Shown here one piece after another: positions 1-5,131 of a DNA stretch of 6,035 bases (its first letter is position 1; every line of letters begins with the position of its first letter). A program made the translations under genes and the position numbers. The stretch is from the NCBI GenBank assembly GCA_028865155.1, contig JAGWKW010000085.1, forward strand, positions 1-6,035, in the 5' to 3' direction. The DNA comes from Alphaproteobacteria bacterium. Lineage in GTDB: Bacteria; Pseudomonadota; Alphaproteobacteria; UBA9219. The notes beneath the pieces were generated by a model that had not been told where the DNA came from, made no database searches, and was given only the letters and a program-made list of their open reading frames with translations.

Positions 1-478
1 AGGGCATCCGTTCGACAAAGACGGGCTACTGGCATCTGCCGGAACAATCGACCATGACGCAGTCGAACGCGCGCTGTCTAGCCCGTTCTACAAAGCCGCG
101 CCGCCCAAATCGCTCGACCGCGACGATTTCACCAAATTCGTGCCCGAACATCTCGATGCCGCCGACGGTTGCGCGACGCTGACCATGATCACCGCGCGCG
201 GCGTCGCGGCAATCCTTCCTTTTTTACCGAAACTTCCGGAAAAAATTTACGTCGCTGGCGGCGGTCGCCATAACATCACATTGATGCGCTGGATCGGCGA
301 CGTGACTGGCCTTGAAATCCATTCGGTCGACGAACTGGGCTGGAGCGGCGACGGCCTCGAAGCCGAAGCCTTCGGCTGGCTCGCAGTCCGCTCGCTCCTC
401 AGCCTGCCCCTCAGCCTGCCTAAAACAACCGGCGTCCCCCGCCCGATGCCGGGCGGCACCTTACACAAACCGGCTTAG
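1..478 (+). CDS. anmK: Anhydro-N-acetylmuramic acid kinase, C-terminal part (5' end outside window)
   Basis: AnmK hydrolyses the anhydro ring of 1,6-anhydro-MurNAc and phosphorylates it to MurNAc-6-P in the cytoplasm, a step of peptidoglycan recycling. The frame is open from base 2 to the TAG at 476-478, giving 158 residues. The family is usually about 360-390 residues, so this is a little under half of the protein. Recognisable family motifs are HPFDKDGLLASAG at the very start, ATLTMITARGVAAIL in the middle, the nucleotide-fold segment VAGGGRHN followed by an Asn/Thr-rich helix, and the C-terminal signature DELGWSGDGLEAEAFGWLAVR. The tail LPLSLPKTTGVPRPMPGG is typical of the family end. A GTG at 140 could be read as a start, but conserved sequence continues upstream, so it is internal. 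The gene converges on nrdB, and the two stop codons overlap by four bases. Identity is firm; the upstream neighbour is unknown. Confidence 0.95.
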   Translation, partial: GHPFDKDGLLASAGTIDHDAVERALSSPFYKAAPPKSLDRDDFTKFVPEHLDAADGCATLTMITARGVAAILPFLPKLPEKIYVAGGGRHNITLMRWIGDVTGLEIHSVDELGWSGDGLEAEAFGWLAVRSLLSLPLSLPKTTGVPRPMPGGTLHKPA

Positions 479-1458
479 GCCACTTCGCCGAAGCTCGACG
501 CAAACGCCTCTTCCCACGTTCCTTGCGTCGCGGCACGGCTATATTCGGTCGCCCGCGCTTCGAAGAAATTGGCGTGCTCGGCGGCATTCATCATGTCGTC
601 CATCCATGGCAACGGATTTTTGATGACCTTGTAAATCGGCTGCATGCCAAGCTGTGTCAGGCGGCGGTCGGCAATATAACGGATATAGGATTTCACTTCC
701 TCCGCCGCCAATCCTTCGACGCCGCCCAGCTCGAACGCCAGGTCGATGAACGCGTCCTCGTGGTCGATGATGGTGTCGCAGGCCAGATACAGTTCGCGCT
801 GGAAAGTATCGGTCCAGACGAATTTGTTTTCCTCGATAAAGGTGCGGAACAGCCGGATCATCGAAAGCGTATGCAGCGTCTCGTCGCGCACCGACCATGT
901 TATGATTTGCCCCATGCCCTTCATCTTGTTGAAGCGCGGGAAATTCATCAGCATGGCGAAGGACGCGAACAGTTGCAGCCCTTCGGTGAACGCGCCGAAC
1001 ACGGCCATGGTGCGCGCGATCTCGACCGGGCTCGAACAGTTGAAGCCCTGCATGTAGTCGTATTTGTCCTTCATCTCCTTGTAGCGAAGGAAGGCCGAAT
1101 ATTCGACTTCGGGCATGCCGATCGTGTCGAGCAAATGCGAATAGGCCGCGATATGCACCGTTTCCATGTTCGAAAAAGCCGACAGCATCATCTGCACTTC
1201 GGTCGGCTGGAACACAGTCGCGTATTTTTTCATATAGCAGTTGTTGACCTCGACATCCGCCTGCGTGAAGAAGCGGAAAATTTGCGTCAACAGGTTACGC
1301 TCGGCGGCGGTCAGCTTGTGCTTCCAGTCCTTGATATCGTCGGCCATCGGCACTTCTTCGGGCAGCCAGTGAAGCTGCTGCTGCTTCTGCCAGCATTCGT
1401 ACGCCCACGGATAGCGGAACGGCTTGTAAACGGGATTGGGCGTAAGAAGTCCTGACAT
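475..1458 (-). CDS. nrdB: Ribonucleoside-diphosphate reductase, beta (R2) subunit, class I
   Basis: The small subunit of aerobic ribonucleotide reductase houses the di-iron centre and stable tyrosyl radical that start catalysis in NrdA. It is 327 residues long, somewhat shorter than E. coli NrdB (376). All metal ligands can be placed by comparison with E. coli: D68, E99, H102, E159, E193 and H196. The radical tyrosine is Y106, in ETVHIAAYSHL. Spacing between ligands matches E. coli (D to E 31 residues; E159, E193 and H196 each offset by 45). RDETLHTLSMIRLF holds the last two ligands. The C-terminal segment FFEARATEYSRAATQGTW fits the part that contacts NrdA. There is no N-terminal ATP-cone; the protein starts directly with the R2 fold. 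The ATG at 1456-1458 is preceded by GAGGT at 1466-1470 with 7-nt spacing. It is the last gene of the nrdA operon, 16 bp after the membrane protein gene. Confidence 0.97.
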   Translation of the reverse strand: MSGLLTPNPVYKPFRYPWAYECWQKQQQLHWLPEEVPMADDIKDWKHKLTAAERNLLTQIFRFFTQADVEVNNCYMKKYATVFQPTEVQMMLSAFSNMETVHIAAYSHLLDTIGMPEVEYSAFLRYKEMKDKYDYMQGFNCSSPVEIARTMAVFGAFTEGLQLFASFAMLMNFPRFNKMKGMGQIITWSVRDETLHTLSMIRLFRTFIEENKFVWTDTFQRELYLACDTIIDHEDAFIDLAFELGGVEGLAAEEVKSYIRYIADRRLTQLGMQPIYKVIKNPLPWMDDMMNAAEHANFFEARATEYSRAATQGTWEEAFASSFGEVA

Positions 1459-1474
1459 GGCATATACCTCGGTT

Positions 1475-2311
1475 CTAAGCGGACGGTGACGATAATGAAG
1501 CTTCGGCTTCGGAAACGGCTTCTTTCTTTTCCTTCAAAAGGACTCGCAAAACGGTGCAATAATAGATCGACGTGGCCATGATGAGAAGGGCATCGAGCCC
1601 GCCCTGGAACAATTTTCCCGCCACCGAAATCGCCAGCCACACACGGACGTGAAGCAGGTAGGCGACCAGCGCGACCGGAATGACGATGATGACGAAAGCG
1701 CCCAGCGCGTAAAAGAAAACCCTCAAATCCAAAAGCAGCGAATGGCCAATGATGCGCCAGACATGGCCTTCAGTCAGATCCCAACTGCGGCGCATGATGT
1801 CCTTCTGTCGCAACACCGCCATGGGCGTGACCGTCGTCCGGCGAACGAGCGAACGGACATAAAAAACAATCCCGATAATCGGCAGCAAAAGCCACAAAAT
1901 GGGACGAAAGATTTTTGCCGCCAGCCGTCCCAGCCAGAAGAAAAAGCCGCCAAGGCTCGCCGAGGGCGGATTGGCCTTAACGGTATACTGCAGATAGGCC
2001 ACGGTGAAGGCATAGATGGCCATAAAGGAAACCGCCATCCGCGCGATCATATAGGGCATAAGGGTTTTGAGTTCCTTGAAGGCCATCTCCGGATGCTGCC
2101 GGCTTACTTCAGGAGGAATGCGGTGAGTGGCGGGCGTCAGCAAAGCAATCACCGCCAGCATGACTCCAAACGCCAAAACCCACGGCCACCAGACCGTCCT
2201 GCTCGCCAGCAATTCGTCCCATGCGGCCTTGGACAGCGAAACACGTGGGGCAGAGCCTGCATTCTTGAATTCCGCGTCCGGGGACACCGGCGCCTTGGCA
2301 AAATCAGGCAT
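1475..2311 (-). CDS. Integral membrane protein of unknown function inside the nrd operon
   Basis: This encodes a 278-residue protein with a polar N-terminus (about 1-38) and roughly five hydrophobic segments, near residues 41-59, 84-108, 137-153, 197-220 and 235-257. It ends in a charged tail, KEKKEAVSEAEASLSS. Before the fourth segment is RRSWDLTEGHVWRIIG. It resembles the motif (R-S-W-x-L-T-x-G-x-x-W-R-x-x-G) I associate with the membrane domain of glycerophosphodiester phosphodiesterases and YciC-like proteins. That is a family-level resemblance only; no catalytic phosphodiesterase residues are visible. The likely location is the inner membrane. The ATG at 2309-2311 follows AGGT at 2317-2320 (5-nt spacing) and lies inside the end of the upstream gene (8-bp overlap), which suggests translational coupling. 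The stop is TAG at 1475-1477. Its position between nrdA and nrdB implies co-expression with ribonucleotide reductase, but no role follows from sequence alone. Confidence 0.85.
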   Translation of the reverse strand: MPDFAKAPVSPDAEFKNAGSAPRVSLSKAAWDELLASRTVWWPWVLAFGVMLAVIALLTPATHRIPPEVSRQHPEMAFKELKTLMPYMIARMAVSFMAIYAFTVAYLQYTVKANPPSASLGGFFFWLGRLAAKIFRPILWLLLPIIGIVFYVRSLVRRTTVTPMAVLRQKDIMRRSWDLTEGHVWRIIGHSLLLDLRVFFYALGAFVIIVIPVALVAYLLHVRVWLAISVAGKLFQGGLDALLIMATSIYYCTVLRVLLKEKKEAVSEAEASLSSPSA

Positions 2312-2618
2312 ATTTGACCTGCGACAAATCCGGGTAATGACCGACCATTTCGATCACCTCCCTGCCCCACCACGACTCCATTTGCCGGTAGCGCTCGCGC
2401 TCCTGCGGATCGGCGGGCTCCAGCGCGCCGCCCTTGCCGTAATACATGCGGATATACATCAAGGCTTCGAGCCCGCGCCGCAAATTTTCCGGAAAACCCG
2501 GGTCGTCCTCGACCATGTCGAGAATGCCGTCGATCTCCTGCACATTACCGAACAGGACGGCATCTTCGATCGCCTGAATAAGCGGCCCGGAAACTTTTGC
2601 TGCGGGCGTACCGAACAT
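2304..2618 (-). CDS. Small acidic hypothetical protein (104 aa) between nrdA and the membrane protein
   Basis: I do not recognise this protein. The frame is open farther upstream into nrdA, but the ATG at 2616-2618 is the best start: AAAGGA at 2627-2632 precedes it by 8 nt, and it begins 20 bp after the nrdA stop. The upstream extension is Arg/Gly-rich and looks like an out-of-frame reading of nrdA. The product starts MFGTPAAKVSGPLIQAIED and looks soluble and mostly helical, with an acidic middle (EIDGILDMVEDDPGFPE), a Tyr/Met-rich helix (LEALMYIRMYYGKGG), a charged stretch (PQERERYRQMESWW) and the end YPDLSQVKYA. There is no signal peptide, membrane segment, Cys cluster or nucleotide-binding motif. 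It overlaps the next gene by 8 bp. Co-transcription with nrdA and nrdB suggests, but does not show, a link to ribonucleotide reductase or to the membrane protein. Confidence 0.8.
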   Translation of the reverse strand: MFGTPAAKVSGPLIQAIEDAVLFGNVQEIDGILDMVEDDPGFPENLRRGLEALMYIRMYYGKGGALEPADPQERERYRQMESWWGREVIEMVGHYPDLSQVKYA

Positions 2619-2626
2619 GGGGCCGT

Positions 2627-2632
2627 TCCTTT
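2627..2632 (-). promoter_or_regulatory. Ribosome binding site that fixes the start of the 104-aa gene
   Basis: On the minus strand AAAGGA lies 8 nt before the ATG at 2616-2618, in the 20-bp gap after the nrdA stop. It decides between this ATG and the in-frame ATG at 2655-2657 inside the nrdA coding region. Confidence 0.6.
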
Positions 2633-2638
2633 CCCCGC

Positions 2639-4498
2639 CTACTGGCAGGACAGACATTCTTCGTATTTGTTGTCCTCGGCTTCCGCGATCATCGCCGCTT
2701 CCTTCGCCGCCGCATCGTCGTTGGCGGCGACGCCCTGCGCCGACGGCTGCGACGCGGCATGATGCGCGGCGGACTCGGCCCGCTGCATCGATTTCGAGCG
2801 GCAGTAATAAAGGCTCTTCACGCCCTTCTTCCACGCCATGAAGTGGATCGCGTGCAAATCCTTCTTATGCACGTTGGCGGGCAGGAAGATGTTCAGGCTC
2901 TGCGCCTGACAAATGAAAGGCGCGCGGTCGGCGGCCAGATCGATGAGCCAGCGCTGGTCGAGCTCGAACGCGGTCTTGTAAACCAGCTTCTCATGCTCCG
3001 ATAGGAAGTCGAGATGCTGCACCGACCCTTCATGCTGCGTGATGCTGCTCCAGGTCTCGTCGTCGTTATGGCCGTATTTCTCAAGCACGTCGCCGAGGCA
3101 TTTATTGCGCACGGCAAAACTGCCCGACAGCGTCTTGTGCAGATAGGAATTGGCAGCGTTCGGCTCGATGCCCGGAGATGCGCCGCCGCAGATGATCGAG
3201 ATCGACGCCGTGGGCGCGATCGACAGCTTGTTCGAAAAACGCTCCATGACGCCGTATTCGGCGGCGTCGGGGCACGCGCCGCGTTCCTCGGCCAGCTTGA
3301 CCGAGGCCTCGTCGGCCTGCGCCTTGATATGGCGGAACATGCGTTTGTTCCAGACCTTGGCCATCACGCTTTCGATCGGCACATTCTGGCTTTGCAGGAA
3401 CGAATGCAGCCCCATGACGCCAAGCCCGACCGAACGTTCGCGCGCGGCAGAATATTTGGCCCGCGCCATGCTGTCGGGCGCGCGTTCGATGAAATCGTCG
3501 AGGATGTTGTCGAGGAAGCGCAGACAGTCCTCGATAAAGGTCGGATGGTTTTCCCATTCGAGGAATTTTTCAAGATTGAGCGACGACAGGCAGCACACCG
3601 CGGTGCGCTGTTTTCCGTCCTTGTCCAATCCCGTCGGCAGCGTGATCTCGCTGCACAGGTTCGACATCTTGACTTCGAGCCCGGCCAGCTTGTGATGTTC
3701 GGGAATGGCGCGGTTGACCGTGTCGATGAACAGCAGATACGGCTCGCCGGTTTCGATGCGCGCCGTCAACAGGCGGATCCAAAGGCTGCGCGCGCTGACG
3801 CGGTTGATGACGGCCTTGTCCTTGGGGCTCAGCAACGCCCATTCCTCGTCGTTTTCGACCGCCCGCATGAAAGCGTCGGTGACGACGACGCCATGATGCA
3901 GATTCAAGGCCTTCCTGTTCGCGTCGCCGCCGGTCGGCCGCCGCATTTCGACGAATTCCTCGATTTCCGGATGCCAGACCGGCAGATAGCACGCCGCCGA
4001 GCCGCGGCGCAGCGACCCTTGCGAAATCGCCAGCGTCAAACTGTCCTGCACGCGGATGAAAGGCACGATGCCCGACGTCTTGCCGTTCCGGCCGACAGGT
4101 TCGCCGATCGAGCGCAGATTGCCCCAGTAAGACCCGATGCCGCCGCCAAGCGCGGCCAGCCATACATTTTCGTTCCATAGATTGACGATGCCGTCGAGGC
4201 TGTCCGAACATTCGTTCAGGAAGCATGAAATCGGCAGCCCCCTGTTCGCGCCGCCGTTGCTGAGCACGGGCGTGGCCGGCATGAACCACAGGCTGCTGAT
4301 ATATTCATAAAGGCGCTGCGCATGGTCGGGATCGTCGGCATAGGTGGACGCGACGCGCGCGAACATGTCCTGCGGACGTTCGCCGGGCAGCAGATAGCGG
4401 TCTTCGAGCGTGGCATGGCCGAATCGCGTCAGATAGGCGTCGCGGGCGTAATCGACAGCGACTTTTTGCCCTTTTTCGACCTGAATCAGATTAAACAT
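2639..4498 (-). CDS. nrdA: Ribonucleoside-diphosphate reductase, alpha (R1) subunit, class I, no ATP-cone
   Basis: The catalytic subunit reduces ribonucleoside diphosphates to deoxy forms in the cytoplasm, using a radical passed from NrdB. It has 619 residues against 761 in E. coli. Most of the difference is at the N-terminus, where the ATP-cone is missing: the protein reaches the core (VDYARDAYLTRFGHATLEDRY) by residue 15. Active-site residues placed against E. coli are C92 (SCFLNEC), N280, C282 and E284 (SNLCSEITLPT), and C302 (CCLSSLNL); C282 is the thiyl-radical cysteine. The radical-transfer pair is Y564-Y565 (SLYYCRS). An Ala-rich flexible linker (about 570-610) leads to the redox pair C615/C618 in ECLSCQ, which re-reduces the active site. 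The ATG at 4496-4498 follows a strong GGAGG at 4507-4511. It is the first gene of the nrdA-orf104-orf278-nrdB operon. Confidence 0.97.
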   Translation of the reverse strand: MFNLIQVEKGQKVAVDYARDAYLTRFGHATLEDRYLLPGERPQDMFARVASTYADDPDHAQRLYEYISSLWFMPATPVLSNGGANRGLPISCFLNECSDSLDGIVNLWNENVWLAALGGGIGSYWGNLRSIGEPVGRNGKTSGIVPFIRVQDSLTLAISQGSLRRGSAACYLPVWHPEIEEFVEMRRPTGGDANRKALNLHHGVVVTDAFMRAVENDEEWALLSPKDKAVINRVSARSLWIRLLTARIETGEPYLLFIDTVNRAIPEHHKLAGLEVKMSNLCSEITLPTGLDKDGKQRTAVCCLSSLNLEKFLEWENHPTFIEDCLRFLDNILDDFIERAPDSMARAKYSAARERSVGLGVMGLHSFLQSQNVPIESVMAKVWNKRMFRHIKAQADEASVKLAEERGACPDAAEYGVMERFSNKLSIAPTASISIICGGASPGIEPNAANSYLHKTLSGSFAVRNKCLGDVLEKYGHNDDETWSSITQHEGSVQHLDFLSEHEKLVYKTAFELDQRWLIDLAADRAPFICQAQSLNIFLPANVHKKDLHAIHFMAWKKGVKSLYYCRSKSMQRAESAAHHAASQPSAQGVAANDDAAAKEAAMIAEAEDNKYEECLSCQ

Positions 4499-4506
4499 GC
4501 CCTCGA

Positions 4507-4511
4507 CCTCC
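4507..4511 (-). promoter_or_regulatory. Strong Shine-Dalgarno of nrdA
   Basis: On the minus strand a perfect GGAGG (GGAGGT from 4506) sits 8 nt before the nrdA ATG. It is the best ribosome binding site in the window and supports this start codon. Confidence 0.85.
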
Positions 4512-4543
4512 GAACCCGATTGATATTCTTGAGACAGCCAGAC

Positions 4544-4563
4544 TTATCGACAGTTGTGGATAA
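4544..4563. promoter_or_regulatory. Back-to-back pair of DnaA boxes in the nrdA leader
   Basis: Positions 4555-4563 read TTATCCACA on the minus strand, a perfect match to the consensus DnaA box. Positions 4544-4552 read TTATCGACA on the plus strand, which matches at 8 of 9 positions. They are separated by two bases and together form a near-perfect 20-bp inverted repeat. They lie about 45-65 bp upstream of the nrdA ATG and downstream of the proposed promoter. DnaA is known to bind at and regulate the E. coli nrdAB promoter, so this fits a replication-linked control site. Binding here is inferred. Confidence 0.65.
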
Positions 4564-4581
4564 CCGCATTGTGAAATGCGG
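4564..4581 (-). other. Hairpin in the nrdA 5' leader
   Basis: CCGCATT and AATGCGG form a perfect 7-bp stem around a 4-base loop (TCAC in the nrdA transcript, GTGA on the other strand). It lies directly between the DnaA-box pair and the downstream NrdR-like box. No U-run follows it in the nrdA direction, so it is not a normal intrinsic terminator. It could be an RNA structure in the leader or a protein-binding dyad. Confidence 0.5.
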
Positions 4582-4587
4582 GGACAT

Positions 4588-4603
4588 CCACAAGATATGG
4601 GAT
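4588..4603 (-). promoter_or_regulatory. Possible NrdR box 2, just downstream of the nrdA promoter
   Basis: On the minus strand this reads ATCCCATATCTTGTGG, which matches the 16-bp NrdR box consensus ACACWATATATWGTGT at 11 positions. It starts 33 bp from the first candidate box, close to three helical turns, as is usual for paired NrdR sites. It would lie at about +6 to +21 of the predicted transcript. Confidence 0.45.
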
Positions 4604-4615
4604 ACGATGCAGGGC

Positions 4616-4643
4616 ATAATACCACATATCGTGTGTTTGTCAC
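4616..4643 (-). promoter_or_regulatory. Predicted sigma70-type promoter of the nrdA operon
   Basis: On the minus strand the -35 element is GTGACA (4638-4643, five of six matches to TTGACA) and the -10 element is TATTAT (4616-4621, five of six to TATAAT), with a 16-bp spacer. Transcription would start near 4609 and give a leader of about 110 nt before the nrdA ATG. It is the best promoter-like pair I found in the region, and its spacer coincides with a NrdR-box-like sequence. Confidence 0.6.
4621..4636 (-). promoter_or_regulatory. Possible NrdR box 1, inside the nrdA promoter spacer
   Basis: On the minus strand this reads ACACACGATATGTGGT, which matches the NrdR consensus ACACWATATATWGTGT at 11 of 16 positions, including an exact ACACA left end and GATAT core. 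It fills the space between the -35 and -10 elements, so a bound NrdR would block RNA polymerase. NrdR is known to repress nrd operons in many bacteria from pairs of such boxes. nrdR itself is not in this window. Confidence 0.5.
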
Positions 4644-4700
4644 CCATCGACAACAAATCGAAACAGTACGCGGTTAATCCAATATCGACATTGATTCTCA

Positions 4701-4762
4701 ATAAAAAATACCCACGCATTAACAGGGTAATTTTATTGCTTTTTTATTTAGTTTCTTATTTT
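4701..4762. other. AT-rich stretch upstream of the nrdA promoter
   Basis: The stretch is strongly A/T-biased compared with the surrounding GC-rich genes, with an A-run at its left end and T-runs such as CTTTTTTATTT. It begins about 57 bp upstream of the nrdA -35 element. It may help promoter opening or bind a nucleoid protein. It is too far away for a classical UP element. Confidence 0.4.
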
Positions 4763-4808
4763 CGCCACAGTTTCGATGCCGACTGGCAAATCCCGATTCA
4801 GCCTCGTT

Positions 4809-4835
4809 CCGCCTTCGTCAAAAAACCGCCTTCGT
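4809..4835. repeat. 10-bp direct repeat CCGCCTTCGT
   Basis: CCGCCTTCGT occurs at 4809-4818 and again at 4826-4835, separated by seven bases including an A-run. It could be a slippage product or a tandem binding site; nothing links it to a known protein. Confidence 0.6.
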
Positions 4836-4978
4836 GACGATAAAGCAAACGCCTCATTCTGCCACTTCGGGCCGATTCAAACAAGGAAAGAGTGATTCGA
4901 TATTTTATCCGCTCTCAATTTATCTACATGATTTACATGGATAATTTATTGTATTGCCTTCGACCGCCCCATAAAAGC

Positions 4979-5076
4979 CGCCATCCCGGCGCAAGCCGGG
5001 ATCGGGTTTTGAATCTTGTCACCCTGCAGCCGATAAAAAGCTGCCGATCTGAATTCCGGCTTGCGCCGCAATGACG
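4979..5076. repeat. REP/BIME-like palindromic repeat element upstream of ispH
   Basis: Two 24-bp arms (4979-5002 and 5053-5076) are inverted copies that match at 20 of 24 positions, with a perfect 13-bp core CGGCGCAAGCCGG (4987-4999 and 5056-5068). Each arm is also a hairpin in itself. Positions 4983-5002 form a perfect 8-bp stem around GCAA, and 5053-5072 form the same stem with one mismatch. The 50 bp between the arms include a small GCAGC/GCTGC dyad. This matches the style of dispersed intergenic REP pairs (GTCATTCCGGC-type) common in proteobacteria. No transposase is encoded here. It ends 55 bp before ispH, so it would lie in the ispH leader if the promoter is upstream. Confidence 0.75.
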
Positions 5077-5120
5077 CTTTCCTGTATGGAAAACGCAAGC
5101 GAACAACGCCCAACAATGTC

Positions 5121-5124
5121 AGGG
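5121..5124 (+). promoter_or_regulatory. Ribosome binding site of ispH
   Basis: AGGG lies 7 nt before the ATG at 5132 and supports that start, which also gives the family's usual N-terminus. Confidence 0.6.
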
Positions 5125-5131
5125 AATAAAT

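Larger units (their letters stand above)
4499..5131. other. 633-bp divergent intergenic region between nrdA and ispH
   Basis: I see no credible gene here; open frames in it lack good start signals and family-like sequence. The nrdA-proximal third (4499-4652) holds the nrdA ribosome binding site, DnaA-box-like sites, a hairpin, two NrdR-box-like sites and a sigma70-like promoter. From about 4670 to 4765 it is AT-rich, including 4701-4762. A 10-bp direct repeat lies at 4809-4835, and a REP/BIME-like inverted repeat at 4979-5076. I could not assign a convincing promoter for ispH; the AT-rich stretch around 4900-4955, with GATAAT at 4940-4945, is the likeliest area. Five GANTC sites (starting at 4693, 4795, 4874, 4894 and 5011) could be CcrM methylation targets if the host is an alphaproteobacterium. 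Confidence 0.8.

Noticed and set aside
523..1455. A 310-residue open frame on the plus strand opposite nrdB
   Set aside because: It is antisense to a clear nrdB, His/Arg-rich, without a recognisable motif. Codon bias in GC-rich genes commonly leaves such frames open.
1649..2317. A 222-residue plus-strand open frame opposite the membrane protein gene
   Set aside because: It is strongly polar with Gln/Arg/Asn runs. The minus-strand reading has membrane segments, a good start and operon spacing, so the plus frame is a shadow.
2619..2834. Upstream extension of the 104-aa gene into nrdA
   Set aside because: The extension is Arg/Gly-rich and out of frame within nrdA. The ATG at 2616-2618 has a well-placed ribosome binding site.
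3014..4180. A 388-residue open frame on the plus strand opposite nrdA
   Set aside because: It lies wholly antisense to nrdA, is Arg/Asp-rich and has no family-like sequence.
4690..4702. Short dyad ATTGA-TTC-TCAAT, considered as an iron-regulator (Fur-like) site
   Set aside because: It is only a 5-bp half-site and matches the Fur consensus poorly; such dyads are expected by chance in AT-rich DNA.
4693..5015. Five GANTC (CcrM) sites in the intergenic region
   Set aside because: About 2.5 would be expected by chance in 633 bp of even composition, so the excess is too small to support a claim. Noted only in the intergenic entry.
4892..5074. A 60-residue open frame on the plus strand before ispH
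   Set aside because: Its second half runs through the palindromic repeat and it has no convincing protein character.
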